Source: Arctopsyche grandis
Taxonomy: Eukaryota; Arthropoda; Insecta; Trichoptera; Hydropsychidae
Direction of reading: 5' to 3'
Assembly (NCBI RefSeq): GCF_051622035.1
Contig: NC_135361.1
Span: 27,273,205-27,337,204, forward strand
Length of the DNA stretch: 64,000 nt
This document shows positions 10,455 through 22,426 of the stretch, piece after piece; positions within the stretch are counted from its first letter, which is position 1; every line of letters begins with the position of its first letter. The notes beneath the pieces are model-generated. The model ran no database searches. It saw nothing but the letters and a program-made list of their open reading frames with translations, and was not told where the DNA came from. A program made the position numbers and the translations under genes.

Positions 10455-10985
10455 TTTCATATAATTATTTTTATACATTGGTGAGTTTTCTGTTATTAGT
10501 TTTTTAGATGAGATAGATTCGATAGATTTTTTTTAATTTTGTTATAAAAATATTTGACTGCTTTTGCCCCCTATTAAAAAATAATTACTATTGAAATTTC
10601 ATATTTAATATAAAAATTGAATGGTCGAATATTGCTGATTTTTCTCGGAGGGGATTATTTTGCCTAATTCATAAAAACGCAAGCCCGTTGCCGATTTCAC
10701 GTATTCGGCAAATTCTTTCCTAATTACGTGTAATTATTTTGCTTATTCCACGTAATCGGCAAATAGACAGTAGCGCTCCGGTGTTCTTTTAGAATTAAAT
10801 AAATGTCATTAGATCAGCGGTCGCCAAATTTTCGGACCTCATGTACTACCACTAAAGTCAAAATTTTAAATCCCACGCACCACTAATAATGTCTTTTTAA
10901 AGATATTGAGATATATGATAATCGTAAATGCTTATTCTACCACAATCTCTCGAAATATTGACACAATATCTTTAAAACCAAAAAT
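10455..10985. repeat. Inverted copy of the 5905-6455 repeat
   Basis: Reverse-complement match to 5905-6455 over roughly 0.5 kb. It includes a hAT-like terminus CAGCGGTCGCCAA at about 10815. It starts the cluster of hAT relics that runs to 17.3 kb. Confidence 0.6.
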
Positions 10986-11023
10986 TCTAATCGTATATGA
11001 AATGTTTTTAGAGAACACTAACT

Positions 11024-12339
11024 CAGTGGTCACCAACCGGTGGTTCATGAAAATATTTTGGAGGTCCACAGAAAGACCTGGATTTCAATTTTTTATTAAT
11101 ATTAATACAAAGAGAAATTTTAATATTCTCAGAACTTTCTTGTTTCCTTTCTCCAGTAGTAAGGCTTCCAAGCCGGTTTAAACCGAAACCGAAAAGCCGG
11201 CTTTTTGACCATTTTTCAAAAAACCGAAAACCGGCTTTTTGGCTCGATCAACCGGCTTTTTAAGGTTTTCTTTAATTAATGTTTTTTCCTCAAAATTAAC
11301 AATTATGAATTTTAAATTTCTATGAAATATCAAAATAGATGTGTATAAACGCTCTTAGGTAATAGGCGTATATTTCTTTGAACAAAAAAAAAGCTACATT
11401 ACTTTCTTTCTTGAGCGGTTTCTTTGAGATTTAGTAATGGACCAGGTCATAAACCAATAAAATATTATTGAAAGTATGTAGTTTCAATGACCTACCCAAC
11501 TTCAGGTATAGAAAGCATCCTTATCTATCGCGAATACTTGTACTTGAAAACATCAAAAAAAGTAGTCAAATGATTTATGACAAAATGCATAGGAATTTCC
11601 GAAATATAATTGATTTGTCTTCGAAGGAATTGCCCTTTAAATATTGAGGCCACATACCTACTTTTATTATGGATTTAAAATGTTCGTGATCAAATGAATT
11701 TTCCGTTTCAAATGAATTTGTTTCCGTGATTTGCAACGGTTGCTTTTGGATTTTTAAGCTAAAACAGATGCGTAAAAACAACTTTGAAATCTCTTTATCT
11801 ATAATATATCTTTGAATCTCAGCAGTTCTTAATATTAAGTTCACGATTCCACAATTATAGTTTTTCTGCGAGGTTACACATTATTTTTTAAATAATATAT
11901 TCTTGATAGTAGCTTATTTAAATCATTTAATTATATATGCGTATTTAGGATCTGCCATTTTACGACTGTGATATATGTACATATAATACAAATTGTATTA
12001 TTTGTAATAATAATATAAAGTAATGATCTTATGAAAGTTCATAATTTTTATAACTTAATTTAATTTATAAAAAACTATTTTTTTGCATAATATATATCTA
12101 TATTTGCATATATATACATATTTACATTTTTTTTTTTTCGATATAAAAATTTTAAACTTAAAAAAATCGTATTTTTCTAAAACCGGTGAAAGCCGGCCAA
12201 CCGACTTTTTATTTGTAAAAAAACCGAAAACCGGCTTTTTATTTCGGGCGGTTTTTTGGAACCCCTACTCCAGTAGAGTTCGTTCAACGAAAGAGCGGCC
12301 AATGAAAACGAAATAATATTGATAGCTACCGGTTGACTG
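11024..12339. mobile_element. hAT-type element interrupted by a second hAT
   Basis: The left end CAGTGGTCACCAACCGGT and the right end (reverse complement CAGTCAACCGGTAGC) are typical hAT termini. About 190 bp of the element remains on both sides of the inner insertion at 11160-12267. No 8-bp target duplication could be read at the outer ends, so it is old or one boundary is slightly off. No transposase is recognisable. Confidence 0.5.
11160..12267. mobile_element. Nested hAT element with clear target duplication
   Basis: The ends TAAGGCTTCCAAGCC and (reverse complement) TAGGGGTTCCAAAAAACC form a terminal inverted repeat. Subterminal AAAACCGGCTTTTT motifs repeat several times at both ends. 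CTCCAGTAG flanks it directly (11151-11159 and 12268-12276), consistent with an 8-bp hAT duplication plus one matching base. The interior is AT-rich. A short minus-strand frame at 11575-11844 is not convincingly transposase. Confidence 0.75.
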
Positions 12340-12549
12340 CAAAGTATGTATGTTTATTCATATTTTAAAGTTTTTATCGGAAATTAAATAAAAGTAGCTT
12401 TTAATTTCTAGATTTATTGCTTTAATATGTTTTTAAATTGACGTTTTGGAAACTTTTAATGCTTTTGCAGCTACATCCATGACAGAAACGGTCAAATTAA
12501 TATATATTTGTAGGTGTACAACCACACCACATAGAGACATTTAATATCG

Positions 12550-12676
12550 ATTCCTTGGATTGGCTGTTGAAAGCCTTTCCTGTTACAGCTTTATATGGTC
12601 TCCCCATTTATTTAGCGTTGTCCAAAAATTACATAGATATATTACACGATATACGGCTAAAGTCAGTGATGTTTAA
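12550..12676. repeat. Second copy of the 5783-5905 repeat
   Basis: Same orientation as 5783-5905 and easily aligned by ATTGGCTGTTGAAAGCC, GGTCTCCCCATTTATTTAGC and ATTACACGATATACGGCT. It ends near a CAGTGATG sequence where the first copy has the hAT-like CAGTGGTG. Confidence 0.6.
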
Positions 12677-13304
12677 GCAGATTTTTTCATTTCATTTTTG
12701 GTTTTAAACCGTTAAAATAATTTTTTTAGTTAGTGGGATATAATATAAATCTTTGTGCTTCAAATAGTTTTAATTTTTCGAAGTGGTATAAATTACATGC
12801 CACCATGCAGCAAAAGACAAAAAAATATGGGCCATTTTTGATACCGCTATGCTTCAAAGGGTTAAATGAAGTGCTTAGAGCAGTAGTTTCCTAACTTCTT
12901 ACAACTATGCCTCCCTTTTGAAAAAAATATAATCTTAGGGCCTCCCAACCTTCTTTATTTTATGAAGCGAGTAAAACGACGGGGTGAGGCAGCGACGGCG
13001 AACCTTTTTGAGAAGCCAAATTTCGTTAATTATTATTTTTACCAGCCCATGGGTCACTAAGTCGATGGTCGGTCATTTGAAGGGGGATTTAAAAAAAATT
13101 ACAAATTTAGAAATCGAAAGATTTTTTAACGAAAATTTTTAGTTGATCCTCTAAAAAGGTTTTTAGAGGAGCTTTTTATTTTACTACACTTTTGGTGAAG
13201 AGCAAAAAATGAAGGTCAATGTCAAAATTTTATGTTAATTAATGGAGCATACTTTGAATTCCCTCTCGTATGACGACATTACGTATGATTCTCTATATAT
13301 TGTT

Positions 13305-14033
13305 TAAATAATGATCTTTTTATTAATCTAGAAAAATGCTCTATTTTAAATTTCACTAGAAATAAGTCAATTATTACTAATCAATATCAATTAAATCATT
13401 CAATCCTTAACACGTCATCTTCTATTAAAGATCTTGGTGTAATACTCAATAATAAACTAGATTTCTCTGAACATATTTCTTTTATTACCAACAAAGCATT
13501 TAAATCTCTTGGATTCCTACTCCGCTCAACAAAACCCTTTAATGATCCTTATGTACTAAAATTACTTTATTTTTCCTTTGTAAGGTCTCACCTTGAATTT
13601 GCCTCAATTATCTGGTCACCTTTTTATTTATCCCATATTAATTGTATTGAGAAAGTTCAACTTAAATTTATTAAATCCTTACGCTACCTTTTTCCTACCT
13701 ATACCCATTCTACTGTTTCCGACATTTTAAAAATCCTTTATTTTAACAATCTTTCTGTCAGGCGACGACATACTGATGCTATATTCTTCTTTAAGCTCAT
13801 AAATGGTTTCCTTGATTGTTCTGATTTACTGAATAAGGTTAATTTCAGAATCCCAGTTCGATACTCTAGACGCGTTGCACTCTTTTCACTTGATCCTTTC
13901 AATACTAATTCCCAAAAATATTTTTATCTGCAGCGCGTTTATCGTATGTTTAACGGAGAGCTGAATGAGGTTGATCTGTTTGGTATTTCCCTACATCAAT
14001 TCAGGTCTAACATCAAGAGAATCTTGACCGATT
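13305..14033 (+). mobile_element. LINE reverse-transcriptase C-terminal fragment, frame still open
   Basis: About 242 codons read without a stop although no early ATG is present. The translation runs from a thumb-type NLEKCSILNFTRNK through IKDLGVILNNKLDFSEHISF, ALGF/SLGFLLRSTKPF-type and FVRSHLEFASIIWSP motifs, and ends in FRSNIKRILTD. These are the region after the FADD box in Jockey/CR1-group non-LTR elements. The fragment is 5'-truncated, as LINE copies usually are. It resembles the longer copy at 46-48.5 kb but is clearly a different subfamily. Confidence 0.8.
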
Positions 14034-14465
14034 GATTCATTTTTTCTCCTATTCTATTTTTCCAATATTTCCATTATTTTTATACTTTAGTTTAGTTATG
14101 TAATGTGCTATTTAATCATATTATAGCTTTCATTCTTTTCCTTTTCATTTGTTTATTTTGTATTTACCTTTTTCATTTATTTTATATTTGTATATTTCAA
14201 TTTCTTCTTATATTCTATCTTATAACCTTTTCCAAATATTTTAATACTATAGTTTAATTATGCAATGTACTACATATTTTGTCATGCCTTTATTCTTTAC
14301 TTTTTAATTTGTTTTCCTTATATTTATCTTTTTCATTTTTGTAAAAATCTATTATTGGACTCGGATGTTACATATATTATTTATTTACTTTTTGTTTTTT
14401 TTATACCTATCTCTGTACATCCTGTCTGTTGATTTTTCAATTAATAAAATAAAATAAATAAATAA
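14034..14465 (+). mobile_element. 3' UTR and A-rich tail of the 13.3 kb LINE
   Basis: T-rich sequence following the reverse-transcriptase frame. It ends in AATAAAATAAAATAAATAAA, the usual A-rich LINE terminus. No target duplication was identified. Confidence 0.55.
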
Positions 14466-14643
14466 ATTACTAGTAGCATCAAATAATAATTTGTATTGAG
14501 TATTCGAATTAACAAGGAATAAATAAACAAAGAAAAGATATATTAAAATATATAAGGAAATCTTATTTATTAATTAACATTTTTACAGATAGATAGCTGT
14601 ATGTATAATTAAATTGGTTAAAGTATATTTAATGTGAAATCTG

Positions 14644-15250
14644 TTATTGCTTATTTTCAGATAGTTTCTTAATATTCGGTTCGTATTCCATATTCATCAG
14701 TTTAACACATTTTGCAGTTAATTCAATCCCAAGTCTATTTCTTTGTGTAGACTTTATGAAGATCATCGATGAAAAAAGTTTTTCATCGATGATCTTCATA
14801 AATCCAATCATCGTTAAAACAGCATTTGCATGTCTTTTCGTTGATTTATAATTGTCTGGCAAAGAGTCCCACACGTTTAATATCATACTATAATTTTCTG
14901 CACTACGTTCAAACAGTTTTCCTTCTAGTACAAAAATCAAGTTTTCAAATTTATTTTTCCATACTATGCTGCTTTGAAATTCGGCCAATTCATTGATACC
15001 TAGCCACATAAATTTGTTTAACTGCATTGTTTCGAATTCCGTTTTGTGTGGATATTAAAGAAAATGAAATGTATCTAATGAAATGAAATCTAATAGTTTG
15101 CTGGAGCTGCTGAATAAAACTAATATTTTTTCCCACCATACTGTTTCATACAGAAACAATTTGTAAGTAATCTGTAAGTTGATATCCATTTCTTTCAATG
15201 AATTATTAAATTCCTTAAAAATGTCAAGACCGATACACTTCCCTTTCAAC
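14644..15250 (-). pseudogene. hAT transposase C-terminal relic
   Basis: Two minus-strand frames (15249-15055, then 15027-14644) carry the hAT C-terminal dimerisation region. The recognisable part is VLTMIGFMKIIDEKLFSSMIF followed by RNRLGIELTAKCVKLM and a YEPNIKKL end, matching the CExxFS...SRLT...HL pattern of ZBED-type hAT transposases. The diagnostic Ser/Glu positions are altered and the frame shifts between the two pieces, so it is dead. It contains a perfect hairpin (14755-14800). It probably belongs to the outer hAT. Confidence 0.6.
14755..14800. repeat. Perfect hairpin, 22-nt arms, 2-nt loop
   Basis: The arms TATGAAGATCATCGATGAAAAA-type (14755-14776) and its exact complement (14779-14800) are separated by AG. 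It lies inside the transposase relic and looks like a snap-back duplication of coding sequence. Confidence 0.85.
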
Positions 15251-16103
15251 GCTAAGAGTATGCATGCTGTGCATTGATGTATAATACACTAGATCCGCCC
15301 TCACGTCTTATACTGGTCTCCCTTTTGGCGTATGCAAAATACAAGGCGCATGTACAGTTTCTCTTAGAAGGTAGGTAGGTACCGCTGCGTCGTAGGGAAA
15401 AAAACATTTTTTTCCCAACTTCCCCGCTAGTTAAACCCCCCGCACCCCTCAGTTAGTGAAGACAAGATCTCCGACCAAAATCACACGTCAGGGTCCATCT
15501 ATGTATGTGTATTATACATCAATGATGATGTGTGAATATACGTAAACATTAGTACTAGACTAGATTCGCGAAGACAAAATGATATCTTAATTAAAATTCG
15601 ACATGAGATATTTATATATATTTATTTTTTTAATTTTCACGTATCAACACTTGGATCATTCAAGTCTTCTTTAGTCAGTATTTAATTAAATAATACAAAT
15701 TCATTCCAGTGTCTCTCTTATTGTGTGGTTTATTTTACATTTTTAGATTTTTTAAGACATTTTGTACGATGCTAGCAATGCATTAGATGGAACAAAAACT
15801 ATTCTCATAAACTTTCGCTTCTGTTTATTAAACTGCTTTAATTTTCTTTAAAAAATTACTATGGCTTAAATGCTACCAACGTATTCAGAATGCTACTTCC
15901 AAGGTTTTAATTTACTTGGTCTCATATTATCTGCAGTCAAAGTTTTCCTACAGAGCAACCACAATAGTCTTTGCAAATCATATATAATAGCACATGAGAG
16001 TCCCATTGATAAATGTAATGAATTGTATTTTCTTGTCTTGATATTTCTACTTCCTAGTTCAAGTTGTTCCTTGTCGCTTATATTCCTATCTTTACTTATA
16101 TAC
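15251..16103. other. Gene-free stretch between hAT relics
   Basis: Contains GC-richer sequence at 15280-15500 of unknown origin flanked by similar TGTATAATACAC/GTGTATTATACATCA motifs (15278 and 15506), suggesting a short foldback insertion. The rest is AT-rich with no supportable gene. Confidence 0.35.
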
Positions 16104-17040
16104 AGTGGCGGCTCGTGGATAAGATATCTGGGGGTGCAGCGGTTGATTAAAAATAAAAAAAATGTTTATTTGGATTATATTTTACTATTAACATCAAAAT
16201 GATCAAAATTAAACATTATACGTATTTTATTTCATTATAAAATTGATTCTTCTGTCTTTTTTCCTTGAAAAAAGGTCTATCACATTTCCGTTAAATTTTT
16301 CAGTTAATCATTTTTTTTAAATTGACAGCATAGACAAAGCCGTCAATCTGTCCTGAACCATTGTGTTTCTTATATATGTATGTGTTTATTCTATTTATTG
16401 ATGAAAAACACCGTTCTGGCTCAGAGGCAGTTGAAGTTGTAAGCAGAATTTGAATAAGTTTTGTTTGCAAAAATAAGTTTTAAAAATATTAATATATCAT
16501 TAATACTATGCATTTCTTTCCTTGAGTAAAACACTTCTAATTCAGTTTGAAGTTTTTCTTTATCTAGCATTCGATATGATTCAACGGTTAGTAGTAGATC
16601 TTCCATTGGCATTTTCTTTCAGTACTTTTCAAAATTTCTTTATTAAATAATTAGAAAAAGTATCTCTTTCTTTTATATCTTTAATAATAACATCGTACAT
16701 ATTTTTGGCTCCTATAATATGTCCGATAATATATGTATGCATCACATATTTTTGGCTTCTATTCGCTTTAAGAATCTCATATTTGTATAATGACATTAGT
16801 AAAACTTTTTAAGTTTTCTTTAATTGAAAATGCATCGATATTACTAGATTGCATTTGGTTATAAATAATTTCTAGATGCGGCATTAACTTATGAAAAAGT
16901 TCTGACTGAAATAAAAAATTGTATTCAGTAAATTGGTAGAATCTGTTATTGTTTTATCAGTATTTTCGGAAGAATATTTAAGTTCTTGAAAACATTGGCT
17001 CACCTTCTCTTGATTTTGATACCATTTTAAATACTTAAAG
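16104..17040 (-). pseudogene. Second hAT relic (ZMYM/TTF-type transposase)
   Basis: The + strand terminus CAGTGGCGGCTCGTGG at 16104 is a hAT end. Reading the minus strand, sequence near 17030-16800 gives LNTIFYFSQNFFHKLMPH-like and NQMQSSNIDAFSIKENL-like segments. Around 16612-16300 it gives PMEDLLLTVESYRMLDKEK and then TTSTASEPERCFSSINRI. These match, in order, the middle and the C-terminal SxAERxFS region of ZMYM-like hAT transposases. Several frame changes separate the pieces, so this is a decayed copy. The distal end of the element was not found. Confidence 0.6.
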
Positions 17041-17280
17041 TAACGTCTAGAAAGGTATAAAGTTTAAGAGGTGTAAAGGAAAGACAAAAGGTGCAGAAGA
17101 AATGAGGAAAAGTGAGGAGCTTGTCGAGCGCGCACACGAACGCAACAAGAAACAAATTTTAATCTTATTTATATTTTGAAAGTTTATATAGTAGTACGTT
17201 ATTTTATTACGTTATAAATTAACTTTTCGCGCCTCTTTTGCACTAGTCCATGCTTCCAGTTTGAAAATCGCTGGTTTACA

Positions 17281-18027
17281 GACCAATTAGATTTTCCAAC
17301 AATTTAAATTATTATTACGTTATCAAAAACAATCTCAATTTATAACTGATTTCCGCTCTCAGTTTTCAGACTTGTTAATTTTAAAGTATGTACTAGAAAG
17401 AGAATTCTCTGAAATTTATCCTTTTTTTATTTTTTACTTTTCCATTTACTAACGCTAGTGTTAAATGCACATTAGCTTATTAAAACTAATAAAATGATTT
17501 CATCCTGTAAAGAAAAACCCCTTAATAACTTTTGCATACGGTCTAAAATTGTCCTAGTTACATATCCCATAGCTAGAATCCCATCTAACCCATAAAAAAA
17601 TTACCCCACCAATCATAATGGTGATGAAAAACATTGCTAAGGTTTTACCATTGACACCGTCAACAGTATGACAAATTTCTCCATCTTACAAAGCCTCGGA
17701 ACTGAACGAAGTGTCCCCAGTAGGAGATAGCACTCTTCATATATCAGTATCATCCGATTTATAACGCTCACAAGCAATCAAAAAATACCATTCGTTTGAG
17801 TTTGACCACTGCATTTAGAAACTTTAAACTAAATACTAAATCAATTCAAACTTAGTGATTTTAATATGCCCGTGAGCGTTATTTTAAGTCAGTCGCTTCC
17901 TCATGACAACAATTTTGCTTCCCGCAAGATAGATATTTTTCATAAAAAATATAATAGAAGTGTTCAAAATAAAATAAAAATGCATTTATAGATTTTTAGT
18001 GTATATTTTCTTATCAAATATTTTAGT
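17281..18027. other. Intergenic sequence beyond RpL32 3' end
   Basis: No gene or repeat is recognised. The last ~100 bp should include the RpL32 3' UTR (minus strand). Composition is AT-rich and ordinary. Confidence 0.4.
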
Positions 18028-18988
<961 letters not shown>

Positions 18989-19192
18989 CTTAGCGTGTGC
19001 GGTAGACCAGCCGCGGGGACACGCCGACACCGAGAGACCGGAACAGAAATGCCAACACAACCGCTCGTCGCTTCTCCTCCTCGCTTTCGTTGTCGCCCAT
19101 TGCTTTTCGCCACCCACCGATCAACAATCAATTTGTGATCGATGAACAATGTCTTTTTGTTTTTCATTTACTAATTTTGGACTTTTTCAGTA

Positions 19193-19800
19193 ATGTGTGT
19201 AGGCATATAGTACAACTGAAATGATCTCATCAGGTCACTACGACACATATCTAGGAAAGTCATTAACGCATGGCACACGCTCGCCTCGTCAAAAGGTCGA
19301 CACGTGTTTTTATACACGTGTCTGGGAAACAAAGGAAGAACACGCTGAACCCATAAAAACCACGAACTACGTCCAGGCGTATGAACCCATAAAACCACGC
19401 TCGCAGCATAAATAGGGCAGCGCGAGTACCAAGAACAAAAGATGTGCACACGACACACTTCAACCCAAAACGTTTATAAAGCAACGCAGCAACCTCCACC
19501 GGCAGAGTGAGCCTCTGGAGTTCAAACAGATCACTTCTCCGAAGAAACCTCTTCGTACATACAATAACCATTGTACCAATTGAACTACACAACACATGTT
19601 TCGTTAGACCGGGATACGGTCAACATACCATCCCTGTCTTACACTGGTGACCCCTGTTCTATAACTGGTGACCCCCTCAACGAACGTCGCAACTTCGCAA
19701 CAGCCAGCACTACCTGTCTGGTCAACATACCTTCCCTGTCTTACACTGATGACCGCCGACTACTAAATTGGCGATCTTACATGTGTATTTCCAAAATTTG
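19193..19800 (+). mobile_element. LTR-element fossil, LTR plus leader
   Basis: Begins near TGTGTAGGCATATAG and carries CATAAATAGGG as a TATA-like box and a CTGGTGACCCC-type primer-binding leader after the LTR end. This layout is typical of Gypsy-like LTR elements. Only LTR and leader are present, with no gag or pol. It is broken and old. A related piece in opposite orientation lies at 20040-20617. Confidence 0.55.
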
Positions 19801-20039
19801 CTTCTTATTCGGACACTTGGGAATTTCAACACAGTAAGTTACAATGCGAATCAAACAAAATACAATAAACACAAATATAGACGTTGTACTAATTTCGTAA
19901 GTTAAGAGGGCTGTACACCCAAAACCTTAATTTTGTTGCAGTTCCTTTCTTCGATATATATATTGAGTGAATGCGACAGTTGCGCTTCGACCTGATAAAG
20001 ATCTGTTCATACCTAGTCGGCACGTACCGACTTCAGCAG

Positions 20040-20617
20040 GTATCCGGCCGTACGAAAAGTATTCTTTTGTAAGACAGGTGAGCGGGTCACCAGTGTAAGA
20101 TCGCCAATTTAATAGTCGGCGGTCATCAGTGTAAGACAGGGAAGGTATGTTGACCGTATCCCGGTCTAACGAAACACGTGTTGTGTAGTTTGTAAGAGGA
20201 TCGTTTATTTTTGTTCAATTGGTACAATGGTTATTGTATGTACGAAGAGGTTTCTTCGGAGATGTGATCTAGTTGAACTCTAGAGGCTCACTCTGCCGGT
20301 GGAGGTTGCTGCGTTGCTTTATAAACGTTTTGGGTTGAAGTGTGTCGTGTGCAAATCTTTTGTTCTTGGTACTCGCGAGCGTGGTTTTATGGGTTCATAC
20401 GCCTGGACGTAGTTCGTGGTTTTTATGGGTTCATACGCCTGGACGTAGTTCGTGGTTTTTATGGGTTCAGTGAGTTCTTCCTTTGTTTCCAAGACACGTG
20501 TATAGAAACACGTGTCGACCTTTTGACGAGGCGAGCGTGTGCCATGCGTTAATGACTTTCCTGGATATGTGTCGCAGTGACCTGATGAGATCATTTCAGT
20601 TGTACTATATGCCTACA
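20040..20617 (-). mobile_element. Inverted LTR-element fossil of the same family
   Basis: The reverse complement aligns with 19193-19800 over most of its length, including the same LTR body and leader. A short MGFIRLDV-coding stretch is tandemly doubled at 20385-20470. This copy joins directly to the 9.2 kb-type repeat at 19904-20000. Only LTR and leader are present; fossil. Confidence 0.55.
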
Positions 20618-21163
20618 CTTTGTTCATTAAGTATGTTCATTTCAACCGTCACGTTTACGCTACGGCAGGCTTACAGCAGTACCCGACATTTCCTGTTCAT
20701 ACCTTACAGCAACATCCGTCAACGTATCGTATCCGTCTTTTTGGCCATCGTGGAGATATACGCGCGAATTACGTGCCATGAGTCTGCCGCTTTGCTGTTT
20801 TGGACCAATTATCGGTAGTGACAGTTGACAGCTGTTCAATCTTTCGACATGGTTTTGGCGCTGACAATGACTTTTTGACAATGCTTCCTTAAATTTTGTA
20901 GATTTTTTGGTGATTTGTGTTTTTATTTTATCCAGTATTGTTTCAAATTGGTATCGGTTCATAAGGAAATATTTAAAAAAATTTTGTCCATCATCCACAA
21001 GCTCCTTATACAGTATCCAAAACTCTCCTTCGGTTTTTCTATTTTTTAACATGGGATGCACATCAAAACGCCTCCGTGCTTTTTTATTGCCTTCTTGAGC
21101 TTCTTCTTCCAACAACAACGCGATTATACATAATTTTTCGTTCGATAAATGCCATAAATGCCA

Positions 21164-21211
21164 CGTCAGAATACAAGTCAGCAAACATTTTTGCTGACTT
21201 GTATTCTGACG
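21164..21211. repeat. Perfect hairpin, 22-nt arms, 4-nt loop
   Basis: Arms 21164-21185 and 21190-21211 are exact complements (CGTCAGAATACAAGTCAGC...) around CATT. It lies at the upstream edge of the Harbinger frame and resembles the hairpins at 14755 and 24882. Confidence 0.85.
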
Positions 21212-21259
21212 CGTAGCTACGAATGTACGTGTATGCATTCATATAGCATATATATCATC

Positions 21260-21712
21260 AGCCAGCAGCATAGCTCGGACGTTAAGCTTCTGCTTACCGT
21301 CAAGAAGGTGCCGGGTTCTATCCCTGAATGAAAATGAATTTTTCAGAGTATGCTGTTGGTCAGACCTGGATTTGTGACTCCAGGTTGATCGTTTCCTATC
21401 AGAGTTTGCCAATTTTCTCTGATTTCATTGTTGAAACGGTTCCCGGAAAAAAAAATTGGCTAAAAATCCTTCCTACCTACTATGTCACCACTATTTGAAA
21501 TTTGATGGATGTACAATAAGAATTTATGTACAATTCATAGATGTCTCGTTAATTTGCGAGTTTTTTCAGTGTCTCGCAATTCAACGAATTATAATAAAAA
21601 ATGCTGCATTTGTATTTGTAATTGGCCAGGAAGGCGCATTGGGATTTTCCTGTAAGGCCTTCCTGGTATATATGTAAAATAAAAATAAAAAATAAAATAA
21701 AATAAAATATTG
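21260..21712 (+). repeat. tRNA-derived SINE
   Basis: The head AGCATAGCTCGGACG...GGTTCTATCCC has A-box- and B-box-like pol III promoter parts. The body carries TCAGAGTTTGCCAATTTTCT and TGAAACGGTTCC, then CCAGGAAGGCGCATTGGG. The tail is (AAATA)n. The body motifs recur in the copies at 24425, 34150, 51180 and 57490. Confidence 0.75.
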
Positions 21713-21825
21713 TAAGTACTCGACAATACGACGTAAGCAATATTGCACCGTATCGTCATGGCCTGTAATTTATAAGTAAGCCGATTTTGCCTTGCACTCA
21801 GCCAAAGTGCTGTAAACGTGACGTG

Positions 21826-22422
21826 ACCGCGACGTGTAGGTAGATATGGGGCTGCCAGATTTATTGATATCCAAACTGCTACATTTAATTGTACCCCCCA
21901 CCATGTACTATCCGAAATCGTATTTGCTCATTCGTTTGTATGAATCTTTTTTAAATTTCACAAAAGATTTGAGCGCTGTGGCTTTTTAGTCTTATGAACT
22001 AAATATAAAATAAAACAATAATTGAAGAAGGTACATAGGCAGTTAGGCACAGATATTACAAGAATGATAAACTATTAAAAAGCGTAAACTTAACAAATTA
22101 CAATTAAGATCCTTTCTTTTACAAGCTAGTATTTCCTTTTTTTCCAGTTTATTTGTTTATTATTATTGTGGAAATTCATTGTAGTGTTAATTGACAGGGG
22201 ACAAGTAAAACGCAGCTTATACTAATACCAACCCTCACATACTACTCAAACCAATCCTAGATTATTTTAATATTAAATTAAATTAATTATACATATATTG
22301 CCAAAGAAGATAGAGAAAAACCTTGATTTTTTTAATCTCGTTTTTTAAATTATGGATGTGGATCCAGAGAAATGTATTTTTTTTGTTTATCCACGTGAGA
22401 TTGAAATTCATGAATTTTTTTA
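21826..22422. other. AT-rich intergenic sequence
   Basis: No gene or repeat boundary recognised. Ordinary AT-rich sequence between the Harbinger relic and the small LTR element. Confidence 0.4.
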
Positions 22423-22426
22423 GTTT

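Larger units (their letters stand above)
12881..17273. mobile_element. Possible old outer hAT spanning later insertions
   Basis: CAGTAGTTTCCTAACTTCTTAC at 12881 and AAAATCGCTG ending at 17273 resemble opposite hAT termini. The flanking octamers GCTTAGAG and GTTTACAG agree at 6 of 8 positions. A LINE (13300-14465) and another hAT relic (from 16104) lie inside. The two ends could belong to different elements, so this is tentative. Confidence 0.3.
20640..21825 (-). mobile_element. PIF/Harbinger element relic split by a SINE
   Basis: Left-end sequence CCGTCACGTTTACGC and right-end sequence (reverse complement CGTCACGTTTACAGC) are inverted. A minus-strand frame at 21238-20660 carries a HARBI1-like N-terminal nuclease region: RRRFDVHPMLKNRKTEGEF, then ILYKELVDDGQNFFKYFLM, then a KKSTKFKEALS segment. 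The rest of the nuclease is missing, so the element is non-autonomous. The SINE at 21260-21712 sits between the frame and the right end. Confidence 0.6.
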
